Shown here: positions 1 through 7,444 of the stretch, one piece after another | Numbering within the stretch: position 1 is the first letter of the stretch | Layout: each line of letters starts with the position of its first letter | IMG/VR virus record: IMGVR_UViG_3300021963_000619 | Coordinates: 1 to 24,884 of that record | DNA from: a virus | Length of the DNA: 24,884 nucleotides | Direction: 5' to 3' (one strand) | Notes under the pieces: model-generated | What the model was told of the DNA's origin: nothing | Databases searched by the model: none | The model's input: only the letters and a program-made list of their open reading frames with translations | Translations under genes and position numbers: made by a program

Positions 1-371
1 CTTTGAGTCCATTTACAAGCTATTTGGGTGCTGGTTCTACCATTGAATCTCTTGGACAACAGCCTTTGGATATTGGCGCACAGTTGGGCGGTCGTGCGGC
101 TACTGCTGGTGCTAATGTTGGAGAAGCTTTGTTAACTGGTGGACTTGGTGCGGCAAGAACCCTTCAAAGCACTGCTGGTAGTGGTTTTGGTAAAGCATTG
201 ATGGGACTTGCTGACAATCCTTATGTCCAACAAGGATTAGAAAAATACTTTAATCCAAGTAGAGGGCCTGTTTTTACTGATGCCTATCAAGCATCAATTC
301 AACCAAATAATTTATCTTCTGGATATTTCAATCCACAAATGTCTATTGGCGCAAGAGATTATGTTATTTAA
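1..371 (+). CDS. C-terminal part of a phage protein, 5' end off window
   Basis: An open frame enters from the left edge and ends at TAA 369-371. A TTG at 3-5 could be read as a start, but it has no visible ribosome site and the frame is open to the edge, so this is more likely the tail of a longer gene. About 120 residues are visible. They are rich in Gly, Ala and Ser (for example GGRAATAGANVGEALLTGG near the middle) and end in an aromatic, Asn-rich tail. I recognise no family. The next gene starts 10 bp downstream, and the two following genes look like virion proteins, so a structural or ejection role is possible by context only. Confidence 0.6.
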   Translation, partial: LSPFTSYLGAGSTIESLGQQPLDIGAQLGGRAATAGANVGEALLTGGLGAARTLQSTAGSGFGKALMGLADNPYVQQGLEKYFNPSRGPVFTDAYQASIQPNNLSSGYFNPQMSIGARDYVI

Positions 372-381
372 GGAATAAATC

Positions 382-2043
382 ATGACAAACGGTTTCACCA
401 TTCCAATGGATAGACTTTTCGCAAACCAAAGCAAATATGGCGATATGGATTTGCAATCTCGACAAAGTAAAGAAGAAACAGATCGTCTAAATGAATTAGC
501 AAGATCAGAGTTTTTAAAAAACATGTCTAAACCATTTAAACAATCTCTCCTTACTGATTTTGCTCCAGCAGAAATGGCGCAAAGTGAGTTTCCAATACCA
601 AATGCTGAACCATACTCAGCACTGTCAGTAAAACAAGCACCTGCGTCTATTGTGGGTGGGATGTTCAGTCCTGAAATCTCTCGTGCGGCAGAGATGGAAT
701 ACTTGCAAAAGCGTCAAGCGGCTATGCGTGATCGTGCATTGGCATTTGCACAGTTATCTCCTATGCAACAAGCAGACTATGGTTTTTACCGTGGTGGTCA
801 GCAGTTGGGTGATGTTGTTGGTGGTGCTTTGGGTGGACAAGACCCACAGTTGAAGCTTATCTCTCAGCGTCAACAGTTGCTTAGTCAACTAGATAGAAGC
901 GACCCAGAATCGTATAAAAAAATAGCGTTGCAAGCACAGCAAATGGGCGATTCTGAGTTGGCTACGCTTGTTTCTGAAGCTGGTCGCAAATTAGAACTTG
1001 ATACAAGTTTAATTGCACAACGCACTGCTGAGAAAATGACTCCTGAACAGCGTAACGCATTAGCTTATGCTGATACTGTTGGGGCGAGAGGAACACCAGA
1101 GCATACTGAAGCATTTAAGAGTAGGTTGGAACAATTAAGTGTAAAACCAGAAGCTACTTCAACTGAAATGAAGAATGCCACAGCACTTGCTGATTCTGTT
1201 GCCAAACGAGGAACTCCAGAGTGGAATGCTAAATATAACTCTGAGTTGATTCGATTAACAACAAAAGAACCAAAAGAACTTTCTCCAAATATTAAAGAAA
1301 TTGGTGTTGCCGAAGGAACTCGTGCTCCTGTATATCTTGATGTAAATAACGATACACAATTTATTTATCAGGAAAATGCTGAAGGCAAACAAATTCGTGT
1401 TCCTTATGTTGGCGGTGTTGATAGAACAACAGCAAAAGTTAGTGCATCTGCATCTTCTGCTGGAGAAACTGAATTTTCTAAAACTCTTGGTAAAGCTGAT
1501 GCTGAAAGAGTTAATACTGCATTAACTTTAAGAGATAACTCAATATCTGCATTAACAACTTTACAAGAATTATCTAAACTAGATGAAAAAGGGTTGACAA
1601 GCGGATCATTTGCAAGTGGTCGTGTTGGGGCGGCTAATATTTTGGCAACAGTTGGTTTGATTAGTTCAAAAGATGAAGGTATTCTTGCCAACTCACAAAA
1701 TTATCAAAAAATATCTGGTGATTTAGTTCTTGCCACTCTTGGCGGAAGACTTGGCGCAGGATTTTCTAACGAAGATCGTAAATTTATTCTTAGTCTTGTT
1801 CCGCAATTGGAAACAAATGCACAAGCCCGAAAGCAACTTATTCAGTTTATGGTTAAAAAGAATCAATCAATTATTGATGAAACAACCAGACTTGAAAAGT
1901 ATGCTCGTGATAAGAAATCACTTGAAGGTTATGTTCCAAAAATCCCTATTTTCAACTTTGAAACAAGTTCTTTAAAAAATATTTCTGATGCTGAATTACT
2001 AAAACAAGCTGAGGAAAAAGGGATTAAAGTTAAGCCTAAGTAA
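382..2043 (+). CDS. Putative virion/internal protein, 553 aa
   Basis: Starts at ATG 382 behind an AAGGAAT ribosome site. The 553-residue product is hydrophilic with no signal peptide or clear membrane helix. The N-terminal third is polar and Gln-rich with a Gly-rich stretch (GGQQLGDVVGGALGGQD). Residues about 225-304 hold two tandem copies of a 40-residue unit sharing NA-x-ADxVxxRGTPE. The last 200 residues contain an Asn/Asp-rich GxRLGAGFSNEDRKFI segment and long helices. The C-terminus, ISDAELLKQAEEKGIKVKPK, resembles the ends of the next protein. Its place before the lysis genes and beside another very long protein suggests an internal virion or DNA-ejection component. That is inference; no catalytic motif is visible. 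Confidence 0.85.
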   Translation: MTNGFTIPMDRLFANQSKYGDMDLQSRQSKEETDRLNELARSEFLKNMSKPFKQSLLTDFAPAEMAQSEFPIPNAEPYSALSVKQAPASIVGGMFSPEISRAAEMEYLQKRQAAMRDRALAFAQLSPMQQADYGFYRGGQQLGDVVGGALGGQDPQLKLISQRQQLLSQLDRSDPESYKKIALQAQQMGDSELATLVSEAGRKLELDTSLIAQRTAEKMTPEQRNALAYADTVGARGTPEHTEAFKSRLEQLSVKPEATSTEMKNATALADSVAKRGTPEWNAKYNSELIRLTTKEPKELSPNIKEIGVAEGTRAPVYLDVNNDTQFIYQENAEGKQIRVPYVGGVDRTTAKVSASASSAGETEFSKTLGKADAERVNTALTLRDNSISALTTLQELSKLDEKGLTSGSFASGRVGAANILATVGLISSKDEGILANSQNYQKISGDLVLATLGGRLGAGFSNEDRKFILSLVPQLETNAQARKQLIQFMVKKNQSIIDETTRLEKYARDKKSLEGYVPKIPIFNFETSSLKNISDAELLKQAEEKGIKVKPK

Positions 2044-2069
2044 GAACAAAAATTTTTGAAGGATTTAAG

Positions 2070-4187
2070 ATGGCAACTATTGAAGAAATACAAGCAGAAT
2101 TGCAAAGACGAGGTTTAACCACATCTACAGAAACTGTGTTAGAACCAAAAGGTACAACTAAGTCTGAATTTAAAAAATTTGCTGAGTCAACATTAAAAGG
2201 TATCCCTAGCGGTGTAATTGACATCATTGGTGGATGGGGTAATTTATATGATTACCTTAAAGAAAGCAAAGACCCAAGTGCTTTTTCAGGTACAGGTATC
2301 AAGCAAGCAATCAATAAATTAACAGGTGTAAATTTACAAGAAATACCGGGATATAGTGGTGCTTATGAGTTTTCTAAAGCTGGTGCTCCAGCGGCATTGT
2401 TAACTGCTGTTGGTATGCCGGGGTTGTTTGCTAGAACCCCTATTGGAATTGCTGGAGAGTTTGGTGTTGCTGGCGGAACAGGATTGGTTGCTCAATCTGT
2501 TGCCCCTGAAAGTCCATTTGCTCAATTAGCATTGCAATCAACACCATATGCAATAAAGGGTGGAGTTACTCAAGCCAAAAAGTATTTTACTAAACCAGAA
2601 GGTGTTTTTCCATCTATTGCAGAAACAACAGAACTATCTCGTGTTGGTAGATTAACACCCGGAGAACTTAGCTTAAACAGAGAACAATTGGCTTTAGAGT
2701 CTTCCATTGAAGGAACTCCTACTAGCGGACAAAAACCTGTTGAATTTAGACAAGCACAAGCCTATGACATTGAATCATTCTTGACAAACTTGTTTAACAA
2801 GGCAAGTGGAAAAACACTAAGCCCATCAGAAACTACGCAAGCTGTTGTGTCTTCATTCAACAACTATGGTAAATCTTTGTCATCTAAATTAAGGTCTGAT
2901 GCTAAGACTGACTTTAATGCGGCTAAAAAAGCTGGTGGTTTGATTGATACTACGCCTGTTGTTGATGCAATCAAAAGTAAATTAGGTGAAATTCCGCCTG
3001 AAATTAAAGAACTTGACCCTGTAAAAAATGCAATGCAACGCATTATTGATGAATATGTAATTCCTGAAATTCCTTCTCAAACTATTCCATCTACTATTCT
3101 TGGCCCTACTGGTCAACCGGCTTCTGTAAATGTAATACCGGGCACTCCTGCTCAAAATTTAAAAATTAACATTGATAGGCTTCAGAAAAATTTAGCTACA
3201 TGGGGAGAAGCGGTTTATTCTGGAACAGCAAATTTTGGTAAAGGTAATATTTTTGAGGGTGTTGCGCCCGGACAAGCAAAAAATATTTCTATAGCTGTTC
3301 TGAACGGGTTTAGAAAGTCTTTAGATGAGGCAATTGACAATAAAGTTGCTGGTGCTGACAAACTTGTAGAAGCAAGAGATAAATTTAAAGCCAACATTGC
3401 TCGTATAGAAGAATTTGCTAATCGGCCTTTGACAAAAGCATTTGATGTTGAAAATGTTACTGATCTTGTTCCTGAAAAAGTTATTTCAGATTTAAAAAAG
3501 TTACCTATCTCTCAGCGTCAATTTTTAATTGATGTTATGGAAAAAAACCCAAATATTGAAGTGACTGAAGTTTTAAACTCTATCCGCAGATCAAAATTTG
3601 ATGATGTTTTGACATCTGCTCAAGTAAAAGGTGGAGCATCTACAGACCCAACATTTAATATTCAGTCTGCTCTTACAGAGTTAGACAAAAAAACTGGCGA
3701 ATTTGTAGATTTGTTTCCCAATTCTAAAGATGTGGTAGAAGCAAGATTGGCTATGAATTGGATGCGTAGAACATTGGCAGGAGAGTCTGGTGGTGGTGTA
3801 GGAGGATTATCTGGAGCAGAAGTGTATGCCGCCACTGGTGCGGCTGGTGGCGGTGCTCCCACTAGACTAGCACTAAGAGAAATTGTGCCTTGGTTGCAAA
3901 GGGTAGTTACAAGTCCCAAAGATTTTGCTGATGTAATTTTTAATCCAGATTACAGAAAGGCAATGATTGATTTGTCTACTGCTAAAACAACTACAAAAAA
4001 AGTAACAAACGCATTAAAAACATTATCTCAAGGTGTTGCAATCATGGCAGTAAGAGGTGGCGCAATGATGGAAACAACCCCTCCTGAAATACCAACTGAA
4101 GTCCAGCCTCCAATGCCTACTGACCAAAACTTAGGGATGGAAGAAATTAGAAATTTGTTGAAGTCTCGTGGCTACGAAGTGGAGTAA
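2070..4187 (+). CDS. Putative internal virion/ejection protein, 705 aa
   Basis: Starts at ATG 2070 with GAAGGATT upstream. The 705-residue product opens with a short helix (IEEIQAELQRRG) and has a Gly/Ala-rich hydrophobic stretch at about residues 103-145 that could insert into or cross a membrane. Long helical, Lys/Glu-rich regions follow, then a Gly-rich patch (GESGGGVGGLSG). It ends with EEIRNLLKSRGYEVE, a near match to its own N-terminal helix. Size, helicity, one membrane-active segment and position next to the lysis cassette fit the internal proteins that podoviruses eject with their DNA. I see no transglycosylase or protease active site. Confidence is high for the gene and modest for the role. 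Confidence 0.85.
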   Translation: MATIEEIQAELQRRGLTTSTETVLEPKGTTKSEFKKFAESTLKGIPSGVIDIIGGWGNLYDYLKESKDPSAFSGTGIKQAINKLTGVNLQEIPGYSGAYEFSKAGAPAALLTAVGMPGLFARTPIGIAGEFGVAGGTGLVAQSVAPESPFAQLALQSTPYAIKGGVTQAKKYFTKPEGVFPSIAETTELSRVGRLTPGELSLNREQLALESSIEGTPTSGQKPVEFRQAQAYDIESFLTNLFNKASGKTLSPSETTQAVVSSFNNYGKSLSSKLRSDAKTDFNAAKKAGGLIDTTPVVDAIKSKLGEIPPEIKELDPVKNAMQRIIDEYVIPEIPSQTIPSTILGPTGQPASVNVIPGTPAQNLKINIDRLQKNLATWGEAVYSGTANFGKGNIFEGVAPGQAKNISIAVLNGFRKSLDEAIDNKVAGADKLVEARDKFKANIARIEEFANRPLTKAFDVENVTDLVPEKVISDLKKLPISQRQFLIDVMEKNPNIEVTEVLNSIRRSKFDDVLTSAQVKGGASTDPTFNIQSALTELDKKTGEFVDLFPNSKDVVEARLAMNWMRRTLAGESGGGVGGLSGAEVYAATGAAGGGAPTRLALREIVPWLQRVVTSPKDFADVIFNPDYRKAMIDLSTAKTTTKKVTNALKTLSQGVAIMAVRGGAMMETTPPEIPTEVQPPMPTDQNLGMEEIRNLLKSRGYEVE

Positions 4188-4190
4188 AAA

Positions 4191-4886
4191 ATTGACCCGA
4201 TTAGCATTTGCCTTCTTGCCGCAGGACTTGTCAAGCAGATTCAAGCTGGATGTGACCTGTACAAGCAAGCCAAAGAGTCCTTCATGGAGGTCAAGTCAAC
4301 TGTTGATGAGGTTGCTGGCGTTTATAAGGAAGTTACTGGATTTTGGAGTAAATTTAGTAACTTCTTCAAGCCCAAGGCCAAGCAGTCAACGCCCAAGCCT
4401 GTGGCGAAAAAGAAAGAAAAGTTCGTTGCTGTTGACGAAACCCAAGTCAAAGTTGATATTGTCAAGAATCTGACTGAGTTTTTCAGGCTTCAAGAGCAGT
4501 TGGCGGCACATATAAGGGAAGAAGAAGAAAAGAGTCTGACAGTCTATGACCCTGACCAAAACCACATGGAAGCGGCTCTAAAGAGGGTGATGGCACAGCA
4601 AGAGATGGATGCGTTGGTGGTGCAGATTCGTGAGTGCATGGTGTATCAAAGCCCTCCTGAGATGGGCGCACTGTACTCAGAGGTCTTCAGCATGAAAGAC
4701 AAGATTGAGGAGGAGCAGACTCAGGCAAGGTTGAAGCAAGAGGCGATCAAGAGGCAAGAGGCATGGCTACGCAAAGAGGAAGAAAGAAACCTACAAGCAA
4801 AGCTGGCGGCAGTGGTAGCGACTTCTATATTCCTCCTTTACCTGTGGATGTGGTTCCTGTTCGTAAGCCATTGGGGGAAGAAGTAA
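4191..4886 (+). CDS. Tail-anchored membrane protein read from an apparent ATT start
   Basis: The only ATG in this frame before the conserved body is at 4284. However, the frame from 4191 (ATT) to 4284 encodes a very protein-like start, IDPISICLLAAGLVKQIQAG, which resembles the MDPIxIxxxAxG openings seen in similar phage proteins. A GTGGAG ribosome site sits at 4179-4184, six bases before the ATT. The previous gene's TAA is at 4185-4187, in the same frame. I therefore take ATT 4191 as the likely start (231 aa); ATG 4284 (200 aa) is the conservative alternative. The middle is a charged, Lys/Glu-rich coiled-coil-like region, and residues about 205-227 form one C-terminal membrane helix ending in HWGKK. 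The last 124 bp overlap the next gene in another frame. Function unknown; it opens the membrane/lysis block. Confidence 0.75.
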   Translation: MDPISICLLAAGLVKQIQAGCDLYKQAKESFMEVKSTVDEVAGVYKEVTGFWSKFSNFFKPKAKQSTPKPVAKKKEKFVAVDETQVKVDIVKNLTEFFRLQEQLAAHIREEEEKSLTVYDPDQNHMEAALKRVMAQQEMDALVVQIRECMVYQSPPEMGALYSEVFSMKDKIEEEQTQARLKQEAIKRQEAWLRKEEERNLQAKLAAVVATSIFLLYLWMWFLFVSHWGKK

Positions 4887-5050
4887 TGGGTTGGATTGCG
4901 GCTTGCGTACTGATTGCTTTGCTCTTGCCTTTGATGGCATTTCTTTATCTTGACATCTTGGAGACCAAGAATGAGGCGAAGACTCAGGTTGAAAAGGTTG
5001 AGAAGTTGAGAAGACAAGTTGAACAAAAAGATAGGGAGAGAGAGAAATGA
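4763..5050 (+). CDS. Single-TM protein with short coiled coil, lysis block
   Basis: Starts at ATG 4763 behind AAGAGGC, inside the end of the previous gene in another frame (124-bp overlap). Ninety-five residues: a basic, Pro-containing cytoplasmic N-terminus, one membrane helix at about 41-64, then a charged coiled coil at 66-95 (VEKVEKLRRQVEQKDR). The TGA overlaps the next ATG as ATGA, so translation is probably coupled. The layout of membrane anchor plus coiled coil resembles an i-spanin or a small holin/antiholin. A better i-spanin lies downstream, so this one may instead regulate lysis or pair with the lipoprotein that follows. The role is inferred from position. Confidence 0.8.
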   Translation: MATQRGRKKPTSKAGGSGSDFYIPPLPVDVVPVRKPLGEEVMGWIAACVLIALLLPLMAFLYLDILETKNEAKTQVEKVEKLRRQVEQKDREREK

Positions 5051-5220
5051 GAGTAATTTGTTTGATTGCGCTGACACTTTTGATGGGTTGCGATGACAAG
5101 TTTAGGTATCCTTGCCAAGACCCTCGCAATTGGGATAATTTGGACTGCAAGCCCCCTGTTTGTGTTGCAACTGGAACTTGTCCTGAGCAACTTGTTAAAC
5201 CTGAAGCGGAGAAAAAATAA
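5047..5220 (+). CDS. Small Cys-rich phage lipoprotein, 57 aa
   Basis: Starts at ATG 5047 (ATGA overlap with the preceding gene) and ends TAA 5218-5220, whose last A begins the next ATG. The product has an Arg start, a hydrophobic core and a lipobox LMGC, with Cys15 as the predicted lipidated residue. The mature part has four more cysteines (C23, C34, C39, C45) and the pattern KFRYPCQDPxNWxxxxCxxPxC, which I recognise as typical of a small lipoprotein often found near phage lysis genes. It should sit on the periplasmic face of the outer membrane. It may help the spanins or act in exclusion; the exact role is not known to me. Confidence 0.85.
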   Translation: MRVICLIALTLLMGCDDKFRYPCQDPRNWDNLDCKPPVCVATGTCPEQLVKPEAEKK

Positions 5221-5549
5221 TGCCTACAGTTGGATACAAGCCTAGCACTCGCATGACTGCTGAAGAAATTGAGGTAAGGATTTGGGCAATGGTGATTCTT
5301 GCCTTGTTGATTGTTTTGGTGGGTTCTATGGGTATGTTCTTGTACTCTGTGACCTATGTAACTCAACCCATGTCAGGCATGGCTCCGATTGACAAGGTTT
5401 ACACACAGCAAATCAGCACCATTATGGTGTTTGTCACTGGTGTTTTGGGTGGCGTGGCTGGTCGTAGTGCTGTTTCAGCCAGTGCCAAGGCTATTGCCAA
5501 GGCTGATGCTGATGCTGATAGCGACCCAAAGTTAGAAGCCAAAGAATGA
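5220..5549 (+). CDS. Holin candidate, two membrane helices
   Basis: ATG 5220 overlaps the previous stop (TAATG), and GAAGCGGAG upstream supplies a ribosome site. Of 109 residues, about 21-43 and 64-82 are hydrophobic helices joined by a short polar loop, and the C-terminus is Ala/Asp/Lys-rich (KADADADSDPKLEAKE). A small two-helix protein with a charged tail, directly before the spanins and endolysin, fits a class II holin that would permeabilise the inner membrane at lysis. The sequence itself carries no diagnostic motif. The single-TM protein at 4763 is the other holin candidate. Confidence 0.75.
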   Translation: MPTVGYKPSTRMTAEEIEVRIWAMVILALLIVLVGSMGMFLYSVTYVTQPMSGMAPIDKVYTQQISTIMVFVTGVLGGVAGRSAVSASAKAIAKADADADSDPKLEAKE

Positions 5550-6034
5550 GTATATTGAACCCGTATGTGCTTCTTGGCATCGTAGTGGCGATGCTGAGTG
5601 CCTTTGGCGGTGGTTATTACAAGGGTGGGCAAGACGAGTTTGCCAAACAGCAAATGGAGATTGCCCGACTTAACCAAGAGGCTAGGCAAAAGGAACAGGC
5701 ACTGGTGACTGCGGTGCAAAATCAAGCAACTGAACTGGTAAAGGCAAACAAGAATGCAAAAGTCGTTATTCAAAAGCGTGATTCTGACATCAACTCTGGT
5801 GCTTTGCGGTTGCGGATTCCTGTCAAAACGCCCTCCTGCCCAACCTTACCAGCCCCCTCAGATGCCCCCGTTGCCGAGCGATCTGACCCCCCAACAGCCG
5901 AACTTCAGCCAGAGGTTGCTAGAGATATTCTCGCCATCACAGACGAAGCCGACCTCACCGCCAGAAAGCTCAACGCCTGTATCGCCACCTACAACCAAGT
6001 AAGAGAGATGATTAACCAGAAGGAGAGCAAATGA
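5546..6034 (+). CDS. Rz: Rz-like inner-membrane spanin (i-spanin)
   Basis: Starts at ATG 5546, ATGA-coupled to the holin candidate. The 162 residues have an N-terminal membrane anchor at 6-24 ending in a Gly-rich turn (GGGYYKGG), a long periplasmic coiled coil at about 30-80, then the segment RLRIPVKTPSCPTLP and a C-terminal helix (RKLNACIATYNQVREMI). This order, including the conserved basic RLRIPV segment and the C-terminal Cys and Tyr, matches Rz-family spanins. It would span the periplasm and bind the o-spanin encoded inside it to fuse inner and outer membranes in the final step of lysis. The last 4 bp overlap the endolysin start. Confidence 0.9.
   Translation: MSILNPYVLLGIVVAMLSAFGGGYYKGGQDEFAKQQMEIARLNQEARQKEQALVTAVQNQATELVKANKNAKVVIQKRDSDINSGALRLRIPVKTPSCPTLPAPSDAPVAERSDPPTAELQPEVARDILAITDEADLTARKLNACIATYNQVREMINQKESK
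5754..6002 (+). CDS. Rz1: Rz1-like outer-membrane spanin, fully embedded in Rz
   Basis: A second frame lying wholly inside the i-spanin gene, ATG 5754 to TAG 6000-6002, 82 codons. The product has a basic start, a hydrophobic core and lipobox LCGC with Cys20 as the lipidation site, then a strikingly Pro-rich mature part (PPAQPYQPPQMPPLPSDL and later PTSPPESSTPVSPP). A short Pro-rich lipoprotein nested in an alternate frame of an Rz gene is the classical Rz/Rz1 arrangement. The protein should be tethered to the outer membrane and pair with the i-spanin. The start has only a weak ribosome site (caaGAATGCAAA context), normal for embedded Rz1 genes. Confidence 0.9.
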   Translation: MQKSLFKSVILTSTLVLCGCGFLSKRPPAQPYQPPQMPPLPSDLTPQQPNFSQRLLEIFSPSQTKPTSPPESSTPVSPPTTK

Positions 6035-6642
6035 ACAGTGAACAGTTAGCCCAAGCATTGAAGATAACGCCTATCAAGGCAGAGGAGTGGATAGATGCAA
6101 TCAATGAAACTTTTGATCGTTTCGACATATCAACACCTGAGAGACAAGCTTGTTTCTTGGGGCAATGCGCTCACGAAAGCGGTGGATTCACTGCTCTCAA
6201 AGAAAACCTGAACTATAGTGCAGAGGGTTTGACAAAGGTTTGGCCTAAGCGATTCCCTAGTTTGGATGTTGCCCAGCCTTACCACCGCAATCCTGAGAAG
6301 ATTGCCAACAAGGTCTACGCTGACCGCATGGGCAATGGAAATGAAGCCTCTGGAGAGGGTTTTAAGTACCGTGGAAGGGGTTTGATTCAGTTGACAGGCA
6401 AAGACAACTACAGGGCTTGTGGAGAGGCTTTGGGAGTTGATCTACTGGATAACCCTGACTTGGTGTCATCTCCTCAGTATGCCGCCTTGTCCGCAGGGTG
6501 GTTTTGGGACAAGAATAAGCTGAATCAGTTTGCTGATGCCAACGATATGACGGGTCTAACCAAGAGAATCAATGGCGGCACACATGGTTTGGATGACAGG
6601 GTTGCCCGAACCCAGACTGCCATTGATGTTCTGATGGCTTAA
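6031..6642 (+). CDS. GH19 (chitinase-class) endolysin
   Basis: ATG 6031 overlaps the i-spanin stop and has AGGAG upstream (ccagaaGGAGagcaa). The 203-residue product matches glycoside hydrolase family 19 endolysins: QCAHESGGF with the likely general acid Glu49, a second acidic residue at KEN (Glu58), and the substrate-cleft signature YRGRGLIQLTGKDNY at 113-127, then the C-terminal RTQTAIDVL helix. It cuts the glycan strands of peptidoglycan. There is no signal peptide, so release should depend on the holin. Length is normal for a single-domain phage enzyme, and it closes the lysis cassette. Confidence 0.95.
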   Translation: MNSEQLAQALKITPIKAEEWIDAINETFDRFDISTPERQACFLGQCAHESGGFTALKENLNYSAEGLTKVWPKRFPSLDVAQPYHRNPEKIANKVYADRMGNGNEASGEGFKYRGRGLIQLTGKDNYRACGEALGVDLLDNPDLVSSPQYAALSAGWFWDKNKLNQFADANDMTGLTKRINGGTHGLDDRVARTQTAIDVLMA

Positions 6643-6737
6643 TCGTCAAAGAAGTGGAGTATTACCCAAACACCTAGTGCGAGTAATGCTCCACCAAATG
6701 CCAAAAGAATTATTATGTTAAGTACATTTTCAATCAT
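6639..6737 (-). CDS. 32-residue membrane protein
   Basis: Reverse-strand ATG at 6737-6735 and TAA at 6641-6639. Its start overlaps the upstream gene's TGA as ATGA, and GGAGAG lies seven bases before the ATG. The product is MIENVLNIIIL followed by LAFGGALLALGVWVILHFFDD, in effect one membrane helix with an acidic end. Coupling, a good ribosome site and a clean hydrophobic profile support a real gene despite its size. It is the last gene of the leftward operon, and its stop shares the TTAA at 6639-6642 with the convergent endolysin. Function unknown. Confidence 0.7.
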   Translation of the reverse strand: MIENVLNIIILLAFGGALLALGVWVILHFFDD

Positions 6738-7030
6738 CTTGGCTCTCCAATCATCTGTTTTGTGTTGAATAAGTCCCTGTACTGAGGATACTTAGCTTGC
6801 CAGAGTCGAGCATAAAAAGCAATGTAGTCGTTGCTGATCTTGAAGTCTGAGCCTGTTGTGACTATGGTGACTTCCCACCTGATTCTGTTGATTATCAGCC
6901 AGTGACTGACCTTTTTGCGCCCTAGTCCTACTGCTTCTAGAGCAAACTTCTCGAAATACTGCCAAACCTGTGGGTTTTCCTTATGCCATTCCCACCAGAT
7001 TTGCTTGCGTTCTTCAAAACTCAAAGTCAT
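6734..7030 (-). CDS. Conserved phage hypothetical protein, 98 aa
   Basis: The start is placed at 7030, because AGGAG lies six bases before this ATG; an in-frame ATG 15 bases further upstream would contain that site within its own codons. The product begins MTLSFEERKQIWWEWH and is rich in Trp and aromatics, with a central LGRKKVSHWLIINRIRWEV segment and an end LFNTKQMIGEPR. The style is familiar from small early phage proteins. I cannot name a function or a catalytic motif. It is separated from the SSB-like gene by a 169-bp hairpin-rich gap and coupled by ATGA to the 32-residue gene downstream. Confidence 0.8.
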   Translation of the reverse strand: MTLSFEERKQIWWEWHKENPQVWQYFEKFALEAVGLGRKKVSHWLIINRIRWEVTIVTTGSDFKISNDYIAFYARLWQAKYPQYRDLFNTKQMIGEPR

Positions 7031-7099
7031 ATCAACTCCTATCAAAGTTAGTGTTCACTCACATTGTCGTCTTTCCGACTGTCACCACTTCAGTATATT

Positions 7100-7197
7100 C
7101 AACCTGTGGTTGGCTGTTGCAAACGGCTTACAACCATGATTAACGGGGAGAGTTGTAAGCCTCACATATACAAGATGCGGAGTCTTCTCCCCTTTTT
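7100..7197. repeat. Overlapping inverted repeats; mutually exclusive hairpins in a gene gap
   Basis: Three hairpins can be drawn. The first is CAACC/GGTTG with a 3-base loop (7100-7112). The second is a perfect 10-bp stem GGCTTACAAC/GTTGTAAGCC (7125-7134 with 7152-7161). The third is GGGGAGA/TCTCCCC (7145-7151 with 7186-7192), followed on the + strand by TTTTT. The 5' arm of the third lies in the loop of the second, so the last two cannot form together. On the minus strand, the transcribed one, this is the leader of the 98-aa gene. Confidence 0.5.
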
Positions 7198-7199
7198 AA

Positions 7200-7442
7200 T
7201 TAAAACGGGACATCCGAATCCATGTCCTCAATCTTGGCTTTAGGCTTGCTTTGAGGCTGTGGTTGGTCGTCTTTAGGGCTGACTGCTAGTCCCATGAACT
7301 TGCCGTTCTTGCCCTCTTTAATCCATGCTGAGAGCCAGAAGTCCTGTCCATCAACACGAATGTTGCCTTTATAGTCTGGGTGATTGTCTTTTTCTTTCTT
7401 GTCGTTCTTGAAAAGTACACCTGAGTTGTCACGCTGTTCCAT
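7200..7442 (-). CDS. Small SSB-like protein with acidic DVPF tip
   Basis: Starts at 7442, five bases after AAGGTGT. The 80-residue product has a compact N-terminal part ([45 protein letters not shown]) resembling small OB-fold-like single-stranded DNA-binding proteins. A Pro/Gln/Lys linker follows, then the C-terminus DMDSDVPF. An acidic tip ending in a hydrophobic Pro-Phe is the docking tail of SSB proteins. With an exonuclease and annealing protein two and four genes upstream, a role in recombination or replication fits. OB-fold assignment is inference; the tail is seen directly. Confidence 0.75.
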   Translation of the reverse strand: MEQRDNSGVLFKNDKKEKDNHPDYKGNIRVDGQDFWLSAWIKEGKNGKFMGLAVSPKDDQPQPQSKPKAKIEDMDSDVPF

Positions 7443-7444
7443 AT

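Noticed and set aside
4168-4473. 101-codon + strand frame across the end of the 705-aa gene
   Set aside because: Other-frame shadow: its product is Ser/Lys-rich and unnatural, while the overlapping frame from 4191 has a ribosome site and protein-like sequence.
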